Origin: Saccoglossus kowalevskii
Taxonomy: Eukaryota; Hemichordata; Enteropneusta; Harrimaniidae
Assembly (NCBI RefSeq): GCF_000003605.2
Contig: NW_003147774.1
Location: forward strand, 53,788 to 117,787
Length of the DNA: 64,000 nucleotides
Direction: 5' to 3'
Numbering within the stretch: position 1 is the stretch's first letter; each line of letters starts with the position of its first letter. Of the stretch, positions 1 to 11,655 are shown in pieces. Made by a program: the position numbers and the translations under genes. Under the pieces are notes generated by a model. That model had not been told where the DNA came from. It saw only the letters and a list, made by a program, of their open reading frames with translations, and searched no databases.

Positions 1-406
1 CCCTCCCGCTTTAATCTATGTGCAGAATGGCGATGAAAAATATTTATGTGCATTTCAATACGCTGACTTGTGTGTAATTCATCGTACTGCGGATTACAAA
101 ATGTCATCTCTTTGTTATAGTGTTAACTTGAATTTTATGATATTTCACCGTTGTCTGAATTTCTTTTACAACTTTTACTTTTTCTATTTGTGCCACCCCG
201 ATAGCCTTCCCAGTTGTTTTAGATTAATTTGAGCTTAAATTAATTACAAGCAAACGAACATTTACAGAATACTCTGTCTCAATTGCTGTGGGAAACGAGC
301 TTAGGACCCCATGCAAAAGTGCTCCCCGTCTTCAATCACGTGACTTTTTTTCTCACTGATTTTGCCAGGCTGTGTTTTATGTTAAGGTATTTGATGCAAC
401 GACATC

Positions 407-1957
407 ATGTTCTATTATACACTGTTGCTGGCAAGGTGCTCGACACTGAAGCGTCTCTGCATCGCGGCGTTTTTCGTAGCGAGTTATATTTTGTTTGCCG
501 TTGGTATCGATCGTAGTGACCCGGCTTTTCGGACGTTCATGGCCAATGCAATTCAACAATTCCAGGAACTTGCTTTTTCTACAGGAAGACAACAATTTGC
601 CATTGTTATTATGGCTACTCAATATGAGGTAAATAATTGGAACGTCAATTATCAGCCACAGGATAACAATGGTGATCCTTATATCGAATATGGTCAAACA
701 CTTTCGCCTTCAAATGTAAACGACTATGTGAATTTTATTGTGGCAATTCCAGATCATCAAGTACATGCCGAACAGCAAATTTTACCACATTTACAACAAC
801 TTCTTCAGCAATTTAGACAAACTCATGATAATCAAGACCCCGCTGCGATGATTCTATACTCTCGTATTTGCCCATGCAGAGACTGTACAGATTATTGTAT
901 TCAGCAATTTCATGAGTTGAACCTTCCACCGAGTGTTATCCAAACTGTAGTCTACACAACTGCTGGAAATGTGCTTAATGTCGACACTGACTATTCTTGG
1001 ACCCAATTCAACGAATATGGAGTTGAATTTTTTCGCTTCAGTCTCTCATCTCATGGTCAATGTGGATTACAACAGACACGCTGGAAACTTGAAGAATCTG
1101 AACTGCCTAATACCAGAACCGAATGTCACTCCATTCAAGACTATTTGATGGACGAACTTGGCGATTCCTTAGAAAGCTGTGTAGCAAAACAAAGTGCGTC
1201 TGCCACAGCAGATTTCATAAACAGATTGATTTCAGAGTGTTCTTCAGCCTTGGCAACACTTGACACCTGTATCGAGGATGTCGCGAATAGACAACTTAGG
1301 TCTGCATGTGGTTCTCTCAAACCAACTGCCATTTCAAAGTCGCTCGGCAAAATTGTAAGAAATGTTATGAACAATGATGTCAGCAATTTAAACCTGCCTT
1401 TTGTGGCATACCCACTTGATCCCAACAACCCTACCTATAGCATGGAACCCGTGAAGTTCCCCGATGAATTGACCAGGTACACATCGATCAGATACGACTG
1501 TAAAGATAGTAGACTGGAAGGGATGTTATGCACTGTCTGGAAGCAAAGTTATATCTCAGCTGGCAATACCATCTGCAGGGAAGATTCGCCATGCGGTTAC
1601 CGTGGAGAAACATACAGTTGGTGTTACACTGATTATAAAAATCACTGGGCATATTGTTGCATTGGTGCATGTGACTACCAAGGAGAACATTACCGATGGT
1701 GTTATGCAGGATTCACGTGGGAATACTGTGGGTACTACGATGACGGTCGAGGTGTGCACAATGTAAAAAATCATGCATGCCTACCCAACCATCCTTGTGG
1801 AAAACATGGATTTTATAAATATAAATACTGGTGTTACACTGACATGGAGAAGAACTGGGATTTTTGCTGTATTCCAGAAAGCAATTGTCAGAACTCAGGA
1901 CAGTCGTATTTATGGTGTTACTCGGGAGAAGCTTCCGCTCGTTGGGACTATTGTTAA
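407..1957 (+). CDS. Predicted secreted zinc deaminase-like protein with C-terminal Cys/Trp modules
   Basis: Uninterrupted 516-codon frame. Residues ~14-33 form a basic-then-hydrophobic stretch that fits a signal peptide or membrane anchor. A deaminase-like domain covers roughly residues 60-215: H120-A-E122 would supply one zinc ligand and the proton-shuttling glutamate, and P156-C157-x-x-C160 the other two ligands, with the usual strand (ILYSR) before the PCxxC helix. Residues ~235-330 have scattered cysteines and no recognised domain. The tail holds two pairs of modules of the form C..Y-x-W-C-Y-T-D..W-x-[YF]-C-C followed by C..Y-x-W-C-Y..W-x-Y-C (about residues 390-441 and 458-516). The last cysteine is the final residue. 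The modules faintly recall fibronectin type II domains. ATG 407 is the first in frame after an upstream stop. A pyrimidine-rich stretch ending in AG at 367-368 could be the acceptor of a 5' UTR intron. The substrate is unknown. Deaminase fold is likely, enzymatic activity is inference. Confidence 0.72.
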   Translation: MFYYTLLLARCSTLKRLCIAAFFVASYILFAVGIDRSDPAFRTFMANAIQQFQELAFSTGRQQFAIVIMATQYEVNNWNVNYQPQDNNGDPYIEYGQTLSPSNVNDYVNFIVAIPDHQVHAEQQILPHLQQLLQQFRQTHDNQDPAAMILYSRICPCRDCTDYCIQQFHELNLPPSVIQTVVYTTAGNVLNVDTDYSWTQFNEYGVEFFRFSLSSHGQCGLQQTRWKLEESELPNTRTECHSIQDYLMDELGDSLESCVAKQSASATADFINRLISECSSALATLDTCIEDVANRQLRSACGSLKPTAISKSLGKIVRNVMNNDVSNLNLPFVAYPLDPNNPTYSMEPVKFPDELTRYTSIRYDCKDSRLEGMLCTVWKQSYISAGNTICREDSPCGYRGETYSWCYTDYKNHWAYCCIGACDYQGEHYRWCYAGFTWEYCGYYDDGRGVHNVKNHACLPNHPCGKHGFYKYKYWCYTDMEKNWDFCCIPESNCQNSGQSYLWCYSGEASARWDYC

Positions 1958-4320
1958 AAGTGATCATCATTAACATCAACATCCTCAGAATTATCTGTTT
2001 GACTTCTTCATTTTACATCTTTGTTTTTGTATTTTCATCGCATGATTATTAAACCAATTTGAATTTTGTAAATATTAATTAACTAATTTGAATTTTTAAA
2101 TACTAATACCAAAAGTGAACCATTGTTATTTTATCCACACCACTTTTTAAATAATATTTTAACTGAATGATTATTAGTCATTTTTTTGTTTGAGACAGAC
2201 ATTTCGAACATGAAACTTTTCAGCCAAATAGTTTTTGTACAGTTGCTGCCGGTAATATGAGATTCATTTTAATTAATAAGTCTGTGTATATCCATATATC
2301 AGTAGGAATGTATTGTGACGTGACTTTATAGTGACAGAACCACTTGTGTAATAGAGAAAGCACACTTGTTTCGATGAATAGGCCAATAGTGCAGAATGTG
2401 CTTTATCTTCATTCGCGAGCCTGAGGGTATGGCCCCTGTGAAATTGAAAACCATGAAATTCTCTGTTTGGAACTGATGTCACAATATTGGAATCTACCAA
2501 GCATGGCTGATGTTAGCAACTGAAAATAAGTATGACATCGTTGAACTTAGGCTCTAATGTTTATAACAATTTTGAGAAAATAGCGCCAACATGGTGTTTC
2601 GATGTAAAGTTATAGTCGTCGAGTTAGATCGTGGATACGTGATGAGGCGGTTTAGGGATGGAGGAGATTCAGAGAGAAATGGTTATTTGTCTATCTGCAT
2701 TTAGAGTTAAAATAGTTGTTGAGTAGAACAATATTGTTGTTTCCATTTTCACCACTACAATATCCTATATCCTTTAATTTTTATCTGGCCCACTCACTGA
2801 AACTTGTATTCGGATATTCAAATTTGATTAGATATAACGGTCCAATAGCGATAGTGTATAATTGGCCCGAGAGGGCGCAACTCTGAAGAATACCACGTGC
2901 AAATATACGTGTCAGTGAAATAATAATTCTGAAAATGCTTTCTGTGCCCGTATAAATAGGTCTATTCATAATGACTACCAAACCCAAACGCTTCAAACGT
3001 ATTAAGTAAGTAGCAATAATTCGATGGAGATACCGTCAAATGCAGGAGTGCGGCCACAGACAATACTCGTAACTGAGACGGAACATTTTTAGGATGATGT
3101 GCTGCCACATAAAGATATTGCGTCTTCATCAAGCTGAGTAAGGTTTCGGAGAAGTCTAGTTTATGATGTAGTGTCAACGGGATCAGGGAAGAACTGGTTT
3201 ATATCTGTGAGGTGATTGGTGAGATCACGGAGATGACTAGGCTCATCTCAAACTTATAGTCGCACCACGTGCTTCAGTTTTCTTTATTTCTCTAGAAATA
3301 TTTTTCTTATATTCATATACATTATTGAGTTCGGGGTTTGTTATATTTATTACAATAGAAACGATATACACACTATTGTTACTTTGTTTTTCTAATTTTA
3401 TTCTTACAGATATTCCTCCCTAGTTTTTATAATGTGTTTTTGCTGATGTTGTCATTGATACCAGAATTTTGAACATTTTGTGAAATTCCAAGTTTAATTG
3501 GTTTGCGGTCAGAGAATATGAATGTTTTATCAATAAAGGTAGATGCAATTTAGATGGGAGTGTTTTCTGACGTGGAATCTGCCGAACCTGGAATAGCTAG
3601 TGGCCCTATCCCAGATATATCGTTGTACATCTTCATAGAAACAACGCTATGCCTCGACGAGTTTGTGGTGATTGACAATGCTGTTACCATAGCGACTTCA
3701 CGCTCGCACATTCAGTTCCCACGCCGTTGCACTATTGTTTAGAGTCATCACCTTGCATGTTCAGGGTCGAAATTATAAACATATATTTATATGTTTAAAC
3801 ATATGTATATTACTTATACAGAAATTTGATAAATATATTGTTTACTTATTGTATTTAGTAGTCGCAACTTTGCAAGGCTTTAACCGCGAGCCTCATCCCT
3901 GGTAATCATGTGATCGTGCCAACGACTTCAGTGATTGGCTGATTGCATATTTACTCTGCCACGCCTTAAAAAATTTAAGATAGAGAGTTTGTAACCTTTT
4001 GTAAGAGGGTAAACGAGAGAACTGGACAGCGAGGGGTTACCTCAGCTGACCGTATGGGAATCAGATTGACCGTATGCATGATTAAATCAGGACTATCTGT
4101 TATGAACTAATTGTGTATTCCTTTAGGTCGAATTTGGTATCTCTACGTGTAAGTGTTATCAGCTGAGTGAGTCAAGTTCCCTGAACACAAAGCAAGTGTA
4201 TGCTTCGTAATAGCTATTCATATGCAGTGTGCATTTTTAGATCATTGATATGGTAAAGTGACGTATTTAAGTATTGGAAAAAATAAATAAAAAATATAGA
4301 TATTATGAACAATTGTTTTA
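1958..4320. other. Intergenic DNA, nothing recognised
   Basis: AT-rich sequence downstream of the deaminase-like gene. No canonical AATAAA was found close after its stop; the nearest candidates are degenerate A/T-rich runs around 2045-2100. Short open frames in this stretch have no recognisable domain. Confidence 0.5.
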
Positions 4321-4321
4321 T

Positions 4322-4681
4322 AGGGCGACCCTAAAACTGCAACACCTGCAGATGTAGACGTACCATGTGAAAATAAAAACAATTTCACCCCGCCAAACAA
4401 CCTGGTAAAGAATGAGCTTGAATTAAATAAAGGTCTGTATTGTGATTAAGTTTCACTTCGCTAAAAAAAAAAACATCATAAAGTTTTCATGCGCCATGGC
4501 AAACATTACAATTCCAGAAGGATATATAGATGAAAGCCACCAGCAAGTAAAATAAGAAAGTTGTAAACAACACCTTTTCAGACCTTTTCAATGACGAGCT
4601 TTTGAACGATATCAATTTTGACTATGGAATTTCCTTAACCTCATCGGACATTCTAGAAGAAACGGTAGCAGTATCTGAATA
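4322..4681 (+). pseudogene. Coding-like segments of unknown origin (decayed exons or retrocopy)
   Basis: Two stretches read like protein with low-complexity-free, acidic and hydrophilic composition. The first (about 4323-4433) follows an AG at 4320-4321 and reads GDPKTATPADVDV... The second (about 4563-4681) reads VVNNTFSDLFNDELL... and ends at a TAA, with an acidic, phenylalanine-rich character like a transactivation tail. Between them a third frame reads EGYIDESHQQVK before a stop. The pieces are not in one frame, and the possible donor after the first (GTCTGT) is weak. This could be the 3' end of a decayed gene, a retrocopy or chance. Confidence 0.2.
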
Positions 4682-5618
4682 AAACATCAGTATCAATTGT
4701 CGCATATGGTGAATGGGATAGAACACTGCAACTGAACAAAGAGTCAGGAGTCAGGCCGGTGGCAAAAGAAAGGGGGATATTTGAGAGGGTTGAAGGAGAG
4801 GTCGTACCCTCACTTCATCATTGACCATGGGAATATTTTAATTAACTCATTTGCATGACATTTTGTGACACTCGTTATCTCATTGGTTTTCAAGATTTCG
4901 TCTGGTTTCAAAACACTGTTTTCAGTTGTTCAAAGCATGTTATCAGTAATTATAATTGTTTGTTTTATTATTATTTCGTTTATCATCATCATCACTGCTA
5001 GTAATATCTGATCGTTAAAAATCACTACTGGTATCGTAAATGTCTTTTATTTTATCGTTATTGGCATTGTCATTACCTTATTACATTACTTTCGTGTATA
5101 CAATTTTTACGGAGATGAGAATCCTCCTTACAATAAAAACAACGCATGTCAGTAAATAGATAAACGGTCGTCCTTCAAACATGACATGTTATTTATATGC
5201 CCGTTTTGCGACAGCCTATGTGTTCTTATGTGAAACCACTGTACGTGTTTTAGAGTGTCAGATTTACAGCCCAGGGGAAAAGCACAATTACTACCAACTA
5301 TCCTACCATGTTCGGCCAATTCTTTAAGTAAAATGGAATTAGGGATAAAAGAGAAATATTAAAAAATAGTGACACGTGCAGCAGGCTTGACCATCTGCTC
5401 AACGTGTGTAATGAGATCATTAATAACAATACAGGAACTGACAACTCAACATGTTCACATACCAAAGAATAATAACTTGAAGCTCTGAACAGCATCACAG
5501 GGGTCCAAGTTTCACAGTGTGACTAACCATTGAAATGTTATCAAAATTGAATGCACTTGACCATGCATCGGCTGAAAACCAAATGGTAAGTGTTGGTGGC
5601 AATGTGTGTCACTGAGAC

Positions 5619-5620
<2 letters not shown>

Positions 5621-5667
<47 letters not shown>
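5621..5667. repeat. (AATC)n microsatellite
   Basis: Nearly twelve uninterrupted copies of the tetranucleotide AATC. Confidence 0.95.
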
Positions 5668-5770
5668 GATGTGGCCAATTAAATTCCACTTCAAATGTAT
5701 GGTGCATTAGTGGATGCAATGTGATTAGTGGTTCTGGAGAAGTTCGATGTTTATTTATTTTTTGTAGATG

Positions 5771-5903
5771 TTAAAGGGCGGTGGTTGTCGCGCAGCGCGT
5801 GTTCAAATTTCATGTGAACAAACAACGTATTTTACACACGTTGTATACGTCGCTATGAGTCCCATATCGAACAGAACGCGGCGCGACGACTGCCGCCCTT
5901 TAA
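5771..5903. mobile_element. 133-bp MITE, TTAA-ended (copy 1)
   Basis: Begins TTAAAGGGCGG and ends CCGCCCTTTAA, with terminal inverted repeats of about 23 bp that continue into GTCGTCGCGC. A second copy of exactly the same length lies at 60423-60555 and agrees along its whole length with scattered substitutions. The TTAA at each outer edge fits a TTAA target duplication, as used by piggyBac-type transposases. It is too short to code for a transposase, so it is a non-autonomous element. Confidence 0.85.
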
Positions 5904-8200
5904 ATAAGCTCGCTTTGTCACACGCAACGGTGGTGCGTTACAGTGAATATATTTGCATATCGATAGAATGGGACGCTGGGTTAACCAATCATTGATTTAA
6001 AATAGATCAATCCCATTGCCCATCACTTGTCCGTTTTCATAAAGTCTGAGAATATATATATCATGATGATGCGCATCCATGCTGCATTCACATCGCACTC
6101 CTCGTGAAAATACCTTTCTATCACATTATATATGAATAAATTGCGACTGGTAACATTATATTATATGTATAATTATTATACTTCATTATTTGTATTGTCT
6201 TGAATTGTTCCCTGAACAGCCACTGATCCCTCGCCTTTTGATTTTATAGGAAAAATGTTCCTCGAATTACGCCGTCATTTTAAGATTTGTTTTTTGGCCA
6301 CATAAATGTGTATGTTATTATCATGGGGAAATTTCGTCTTGTCTATATGTCTCGTCTGCTTGAGGTACCGGACCGGGAAAGTCACTTAAGCTTTACAGTC
6401 AAATAGACGCACACAACGAAATACGTTTCAATAGCTAGTCTTTAGCCACATCGAGAACGCCTCAAGGCAAACTGCCTCGTCGGAGACTGACCAAGACTCT
6501 CTCGACTCGTGGAGCTCTCCCTGTGACCAAGGACTTAGACCGTTTATTACGTATTAAAACTTAACCAATTACTGGGGAGTACAAATTCTATAAGGCGTAG
6601 CCTTCAATTATACAGCCAATCACACTAAGTACTGGACACGTCATATCTTTTGATTAATCATTCACTATATTAATAAACTACAAATACCAAACTGTCAGAA
6701 ATAGTAGTCCGGATGGTGACGGTTATATCGTAATTAGTTCCAAATCACCGAGTCAAGTTCCGCCCAGGACCTCGCATGAGCCTAAATAATGACAGATATA
6801 ACACAGTCATTCACTAGTAACCAGCTAACCAAGTCGGTCAACAGATACGCGAAAACTAATTCATGACATTATTATGGGAGATAGAGTTAGAGATATGCAA
6901 CCAGTCCCTTAATAAAGTCATTGAACAAGCGATATTGGAAAAAGATATAACTATTATTATAATAGCAGATGACCAAATACGGTTATGCGGCCTCGTCATT
7001 ATGCAGAATTATGCACATATTCAATCTTCAGCGAACTATTGCAAATGCACACGACTACGAACGGGATATTTTCCCCACAAATCAAGCGATTTGGATTACG
7101 TATTAGTTGATCACATGATATAGTTGATTACCAACTTATCTAATTATCCAACACAACTACTGCAGACATATTTTTACCACAATTCAAACCACTTTTTGAA
7201 CACAGCTCACACTCAGAACATACGTCCAGGTTCTCGGACGCAATAGCATAACGTTGCCCTTAGCAACAAACACTGTGATGTTTGTCATTCGTGCTTTCAG
7301 GCTTTGAAAGCCGGTCTACGATACAACAGACTCCTAACCGCACACACAAAAAACAAAACTCTGGAAATATTAATTTCATGATTTTATGTGAGCTTCCAAG
7401 AATCTGTTTTTCGATAGCACAGCACGTCTTCGTAAATAATCCTGACTGATTAGGCCAGCTGTAAGCGTGAGAACAATTTACTAAAACGGTCATGGGAACC
7501 TCTCGTGAAATTTTTCCTTGAGCTTTAGAACGATTATAACTGTGAAGGTTTATATATGTGATTATGGATATCACAGTCACAGTAGAGATGCATCATTTAT
7601 GTCAATAAACTGTACTTTGTCAAACAAAAACAATCCAAGGGATGTTCACTTCGCGGATTGGAGCTCGTCAAATATTACTGATGTCCATGTCAACATTTTT
7701 CGACTTTGCTTTAGTAAATATTATGTATATTGTACCTCAGACATGTTTATTCATGTAATAATCATATTTGTTTCTTTACTACTTAAAAAACCCTGATTAT
7801 TGACCCGATTGCTTAGCTACATACGTATGCACGTAAATTGAGCGCAATTCTGAAGAATATTCCGGTATTCTGTTTATTCTGTGAATCAAAGTGTGCACCA
7901 CATACAGCGGAACAACATCAATTTACATGTTTTTTTTATGATTTAATTTCTATATCTTCAAAATTTGTAAATTTTCCCAAAGAAAACAAGCACTTTCAGA
8001 GTGTTTGTACACAAAGCTACCGACATGTAATCTAAACATAGAGGTAGAGTCTGTCAAATATCTTTTCTGATATAGAATTAACAAGCAATAAGCTAAATGC
8101 TACTTGGAATTAAATAAAAGGAAGGGCATTAGAGTACCTTGATTATCACAAGGTTTATTTTATTATTATGTACAGAAAAGGAATGAAATTAAAACAGTAC
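5904..8200. other. Intergenic DNA, no gene recognised
   Basis: AT-rich sequence with no domain-bearing frame. A GC-richer patch near 6360-6560 is not part of a recognisable gene. The motif AAGGTTTATTTTATTAT near 8150 recurs near 9003 inside the neighbouring Foldback element. Confidence 0.45.
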
Positions 8201-8206
8201 CAGGAG

Positions 8207-9842
8207 TACGGCAACCGAGGTGGCTCACAACATGACATTTTATAAAACCATTTTTACAATTCATTTACATTTGAAAACTCATTTTTATTGTAATCTTTTT
8301 TAAACACCATTTTCGGTTCTGAAATCGATTTTTAAAACCCACTTTCGTTTCTGGATTCTGTTTTTATTTTTAAAACCAATTGTTTAAATCCATTTTCATC
8401 TTTGAAATCAGTTTTCATTTTCAAAATCCAGTTTCGTTTTCAAATTCCATTTTCATTTTCAAAATTCATTTTGGTTTTTAAAATCCGTTTTCATTTTCAA
8501 AATTCATTTTCGTTTTCATATTCCATTTTCATTTTCAAAATTCATTTTCGTTTTTAAAATTCGTTTTCATTTTCAAAATTCATTTTCGTTTTTAAAATCC
8601 GTTTTCATTTTCAAAATCCATTTTCATTTTCACTTTTTAACCTGTGACCTCGCCCTCTGACCTCATACCACGTGACTAGGAATTGTAACTCGGATTCCGA
8701 ATTTGTTATTACCACCGGTGACGTTTCCATGGTAAGGCTTATTTACGTAAGTTCTTCTTCTTAAGACTATAACCTATATGGCCGTGATTCCACGGCGTTT
8801 TTGGATCCATAGAGGGTTCTTAGCTTCATCTGTCGGCTTACGCTGTGGCGTCGAATGCCTGTACAAACACCGATGGCGCTGCCTTGTATACCGACAGTAC
8901 CTTATCCGGTACGATAACACAGCAGACCCACAGCTATATTATAGCTGTTAAAATTGTTCTAATCTGAGTATCAACGTTACAGCTGATAAAATGAGAGCTC
9001 CAAGGTTTATTTTATTATATCAGGTGTGCGCCAGCTGACTGTGACCAACCGGTGAAGCCAAGAGCCCTTTATGAACCAAAATCGCCGCGGAACCACGGCT
9101 AAAGTTATAGCCTGAAGAATAACTTACGTAGAAAAGCCTTGTCATGGAAACATCACTGGTGGAAATCGAATATTGAATCGAAATGAGAATCTTAGTAAAA
9201 ACAGTTAAACCTAATGCGATAGGCGGGAAACAACAGCGATTCTTATGTAAATTCTGATGGAAAATTTGCGTCAACGTGAAAAATACGTATATACCTATAC
9301 TTCAAATGTCAACAAAAACGTGAGAATGGATTTTAAAAATAAAAACGGATTAGTAAAAACAAAAACGGATTAAAAAAATAGATTTTAAAAATGAAAATGG
9401 ATTTTGAAAACAAAGTGGGTTTTAAAAACGAAAATGAATTTTGAAATCAAAAATGGGTTTTAAAAATGAATTTTGAAATCAAAAATGGATTTTAAAAACA
9501 AAAATGGTTTTTAAAAACGAAAATGGATTTTGAAATCAAAAATGGATTTTGAAAATGAAAATGGATTTAAAAAATGAAAATGGATTTTGAAAACGAAAAT
9601 GGATTTTGAAAATGAAAACGGATTTTAAAATATGAAAACGGGATTTTGAAAACGGATTTTAAAAACGAAAATGGATTCAAACAATTGTTTTTTTTATAAT
9701 GAAAACATATATCAGAAGGAAAGTGGGGTTTAAAAATCGATTTCAGAACCGAAAATGGTTATTGAAAAGGAATTATAAATAAAAAATAATTGTGAAAATG
9801 GTTTTATAAAATGCCATGTTGTGAGCCACCTCGGTTGCCGTA
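8207..9842. mobile_element. Foldback-type DNA transposon with long repetitive inverted arms
   Basis: The outer ends are near-perfect inverted repeats: TACGGCAACCGAGGTGGCTC at the left and its reverse complement at the right. CAGGAG lies directly outside both ends (8201-8206 and 9843-9848), a likely 6-bp target duplication. Inside, each arm holds about 0.4 kb of a short-period repeat: CATTTTCRTTTTCAAAATC-like units on the left (about 8255-8640) and the complementary units on the right (about 9305-9770). The inverted match continues more loosely inwards (for example CGTTTCCATGGTAAGGCTT against CATGGAAACATCACT on the other arm) to a loop near 8900-9000. No transposase frame is present. Internally iterated arms are the hallmark of Foldback elements. 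Confidence 0.88.
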
Positions 9843-10432
9843 CAGGAGCGACCAGAACCAATGTACTTGATCGCATATGTATTTACACAAACATTTACGC
9901 AAATTATCATCTACGAAAACAAATCCTCTCAACTAAAATGCAGTTACTGATTATATACATACACTGGATCATGTAGAAACGAACATATCTTCCAGACGAA
10001 CAGTACATACAAGAATGTAGATACGTTTCCCACGCCACATATACTAGCACAATGGTCGGCTTGAAGTTAATACGATTTTACAAAATAATGTATATGTATT
10101 CTTAGTACACTCTGTCAGTTGCTATGGGCGTGTCAATCGTTCCAGTCGTTATCAACCAAATAGGTATAGGAATGATATGCAGATATGCAAATGAAGCTTT
10201 TAGAGCCAGCTATCACCATTTGTATTCATCTCAGAATGTAAACAAATGTTTAATGTTGTTAGGCGAATGAAAACACTATATTAAACGAAACACAACAACT
10301 ATTGTATATGTACGTTGTGTCATCGTTCTTTAATTTACTAATTATGTGCAATGCCAGCTATTCATATTATTCTATCACTCTTCGGTGATATGTGGATTAG
10401 TAAACCGCTACAGCATATCCGATCACCACCTT

Positions 10433-10870
10433 TAGTACAAAGAAATAAGGTAAACGCCACACTTAGTACAAAGAAATAAGGTAAACGCCACACTTAGTGC
10501 AAATGAATCATGTAAACACCACACTTAGTACAAACGAATCATGTAAATGCCACACTTAGTACAAACGAATCATGTAAACGCCACACTACTAAGCACAAAG
10601 GAATCACGTAAACGCCACACTTAGTACAAACGAATCACGTAAACGCCGCACTTAGTACAAATGAATCACGTAAACGCCACACTTAGTGCAAATAAATCAC
10701 GTAAACACCAAACTTAGTACAAAAGAATCATGTAAACGCCACACTAAGCAAAATGAATCACGTAAACGCCATACTTAGTACAAATGAATCACGTGAACGC
10801 CGCATTTAGTACAAATGAATCATGTAAACACCACAGTTAGTACAAATGAATCATGTAAACACGTACCACA
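10433..10870. repeat. 31-bp minisatellite, about 14 copies
   Basis: Tandem units of the form TTAGTACAAATGAATCACG followed by TAAACGCCACAC, 31 bp long, with few length changes. The two leftmost units carry the variant AAGAAATAAGG, and sporadic substitutions mark the others. Confidence 0.93.
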
Positions 10871-10929
10871 GCTAATACACACGGATCTCGTGAATTCCAA
10901 TACGCCATTTAGATACATAATACATATAA

Positions 10930-11530
10930 TGTTCCTGTCAATGTCAAACAATGGCAAACAAATTATTGTCAACAAGGCTGCTCAACTTCCCGTACATAAA
11001 TTCACCTCGGGGGGGGGGTACATAGAACTTGGGTCTCGTTTTTTTGGATTTTAGGTATAAGTATCGGTCTTATTTCTGGTCAAGGTAGGTATGAATATCG
11101 GTAATATTTTTCGATTTGGTATACTTATGGGTCCGTATATGAGAGAATATCTCCACCTCAGCTCCCGGCCTCAGATCTATATATACATCAACCCTGAAAT
11201 TAAACAGGGCAATCAACATTTAAACGGAGATTTAACACGGAAGAGAAGAGGGCAAGGGCGCACATTCCTCAGTAAATTACAGTAGCTCACATGTGCTTCT
11301 ATTGGAATGCTCTTCTAATAGAGCAATCATGCTAACTGTTTTATTTGGAATAAACAGTGATAACAGAAATCGTACTTTGGTATAAATATGGGTATAGATT
11401 TTGCCACTATCTAGGTATAAAAATATATATAATGGTCACACTTCTGAACACTCAGGGCCACTTACCGTCAATGTCAAACAATGGCAAACAAGTTATTGTC
11501 AACCAGGTTGCTCAACTTTACCGCTTTGAA
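10930..11530. repeat. Pair of direct repeats about 530 bp apart
   Basis: A block with the core TGTCAAACAATGGCAAACAA and then TTATTGTCAAC.AGG.TGCTCAACTT occurs near 10937-10992 and again near 11470-11525. Between them are loosely related AGGTATAA/GGTATA stretches and a poly-G run at 11010-11019. No coding content was recognised. Confidence 0.7.
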
Positions 11531-11655
11531 GAACAATTTGAATCTACCAGGTGTGCTTGTGATTTCCATGACGTAGGATGTTTACAATTTTGGAAGGACA
11601 ATTGGAATCTACAAAATGTGCTTGTGATTTACATAACAAAGGATTGTTTATGACT
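11519..11655. repeat. ~64-bp minisatellite, two copies (left of GPCR 1)
   Basis: Two tandem units built on TTGGAAGGACAATTGGAATC, then TACCAGGTGTGCTTGTGATT and TCCATAAC. The same unit is found in about four copies at 15545-15805, on the other side of the plus-strand GPCR gene. Confidence 0.85.

Noticed and set aside
1141-1428. Minus-strand frame inside the deaminase-like gene
   Set aside because: Antisense shadow of the long plus-strand frame with no features of its own.
10433-10870. CRISPR-like look of a 31-bp regular repeat
   Set aside because: Units are directly adjacent with no variable spacers, and the setting is an animal genome.
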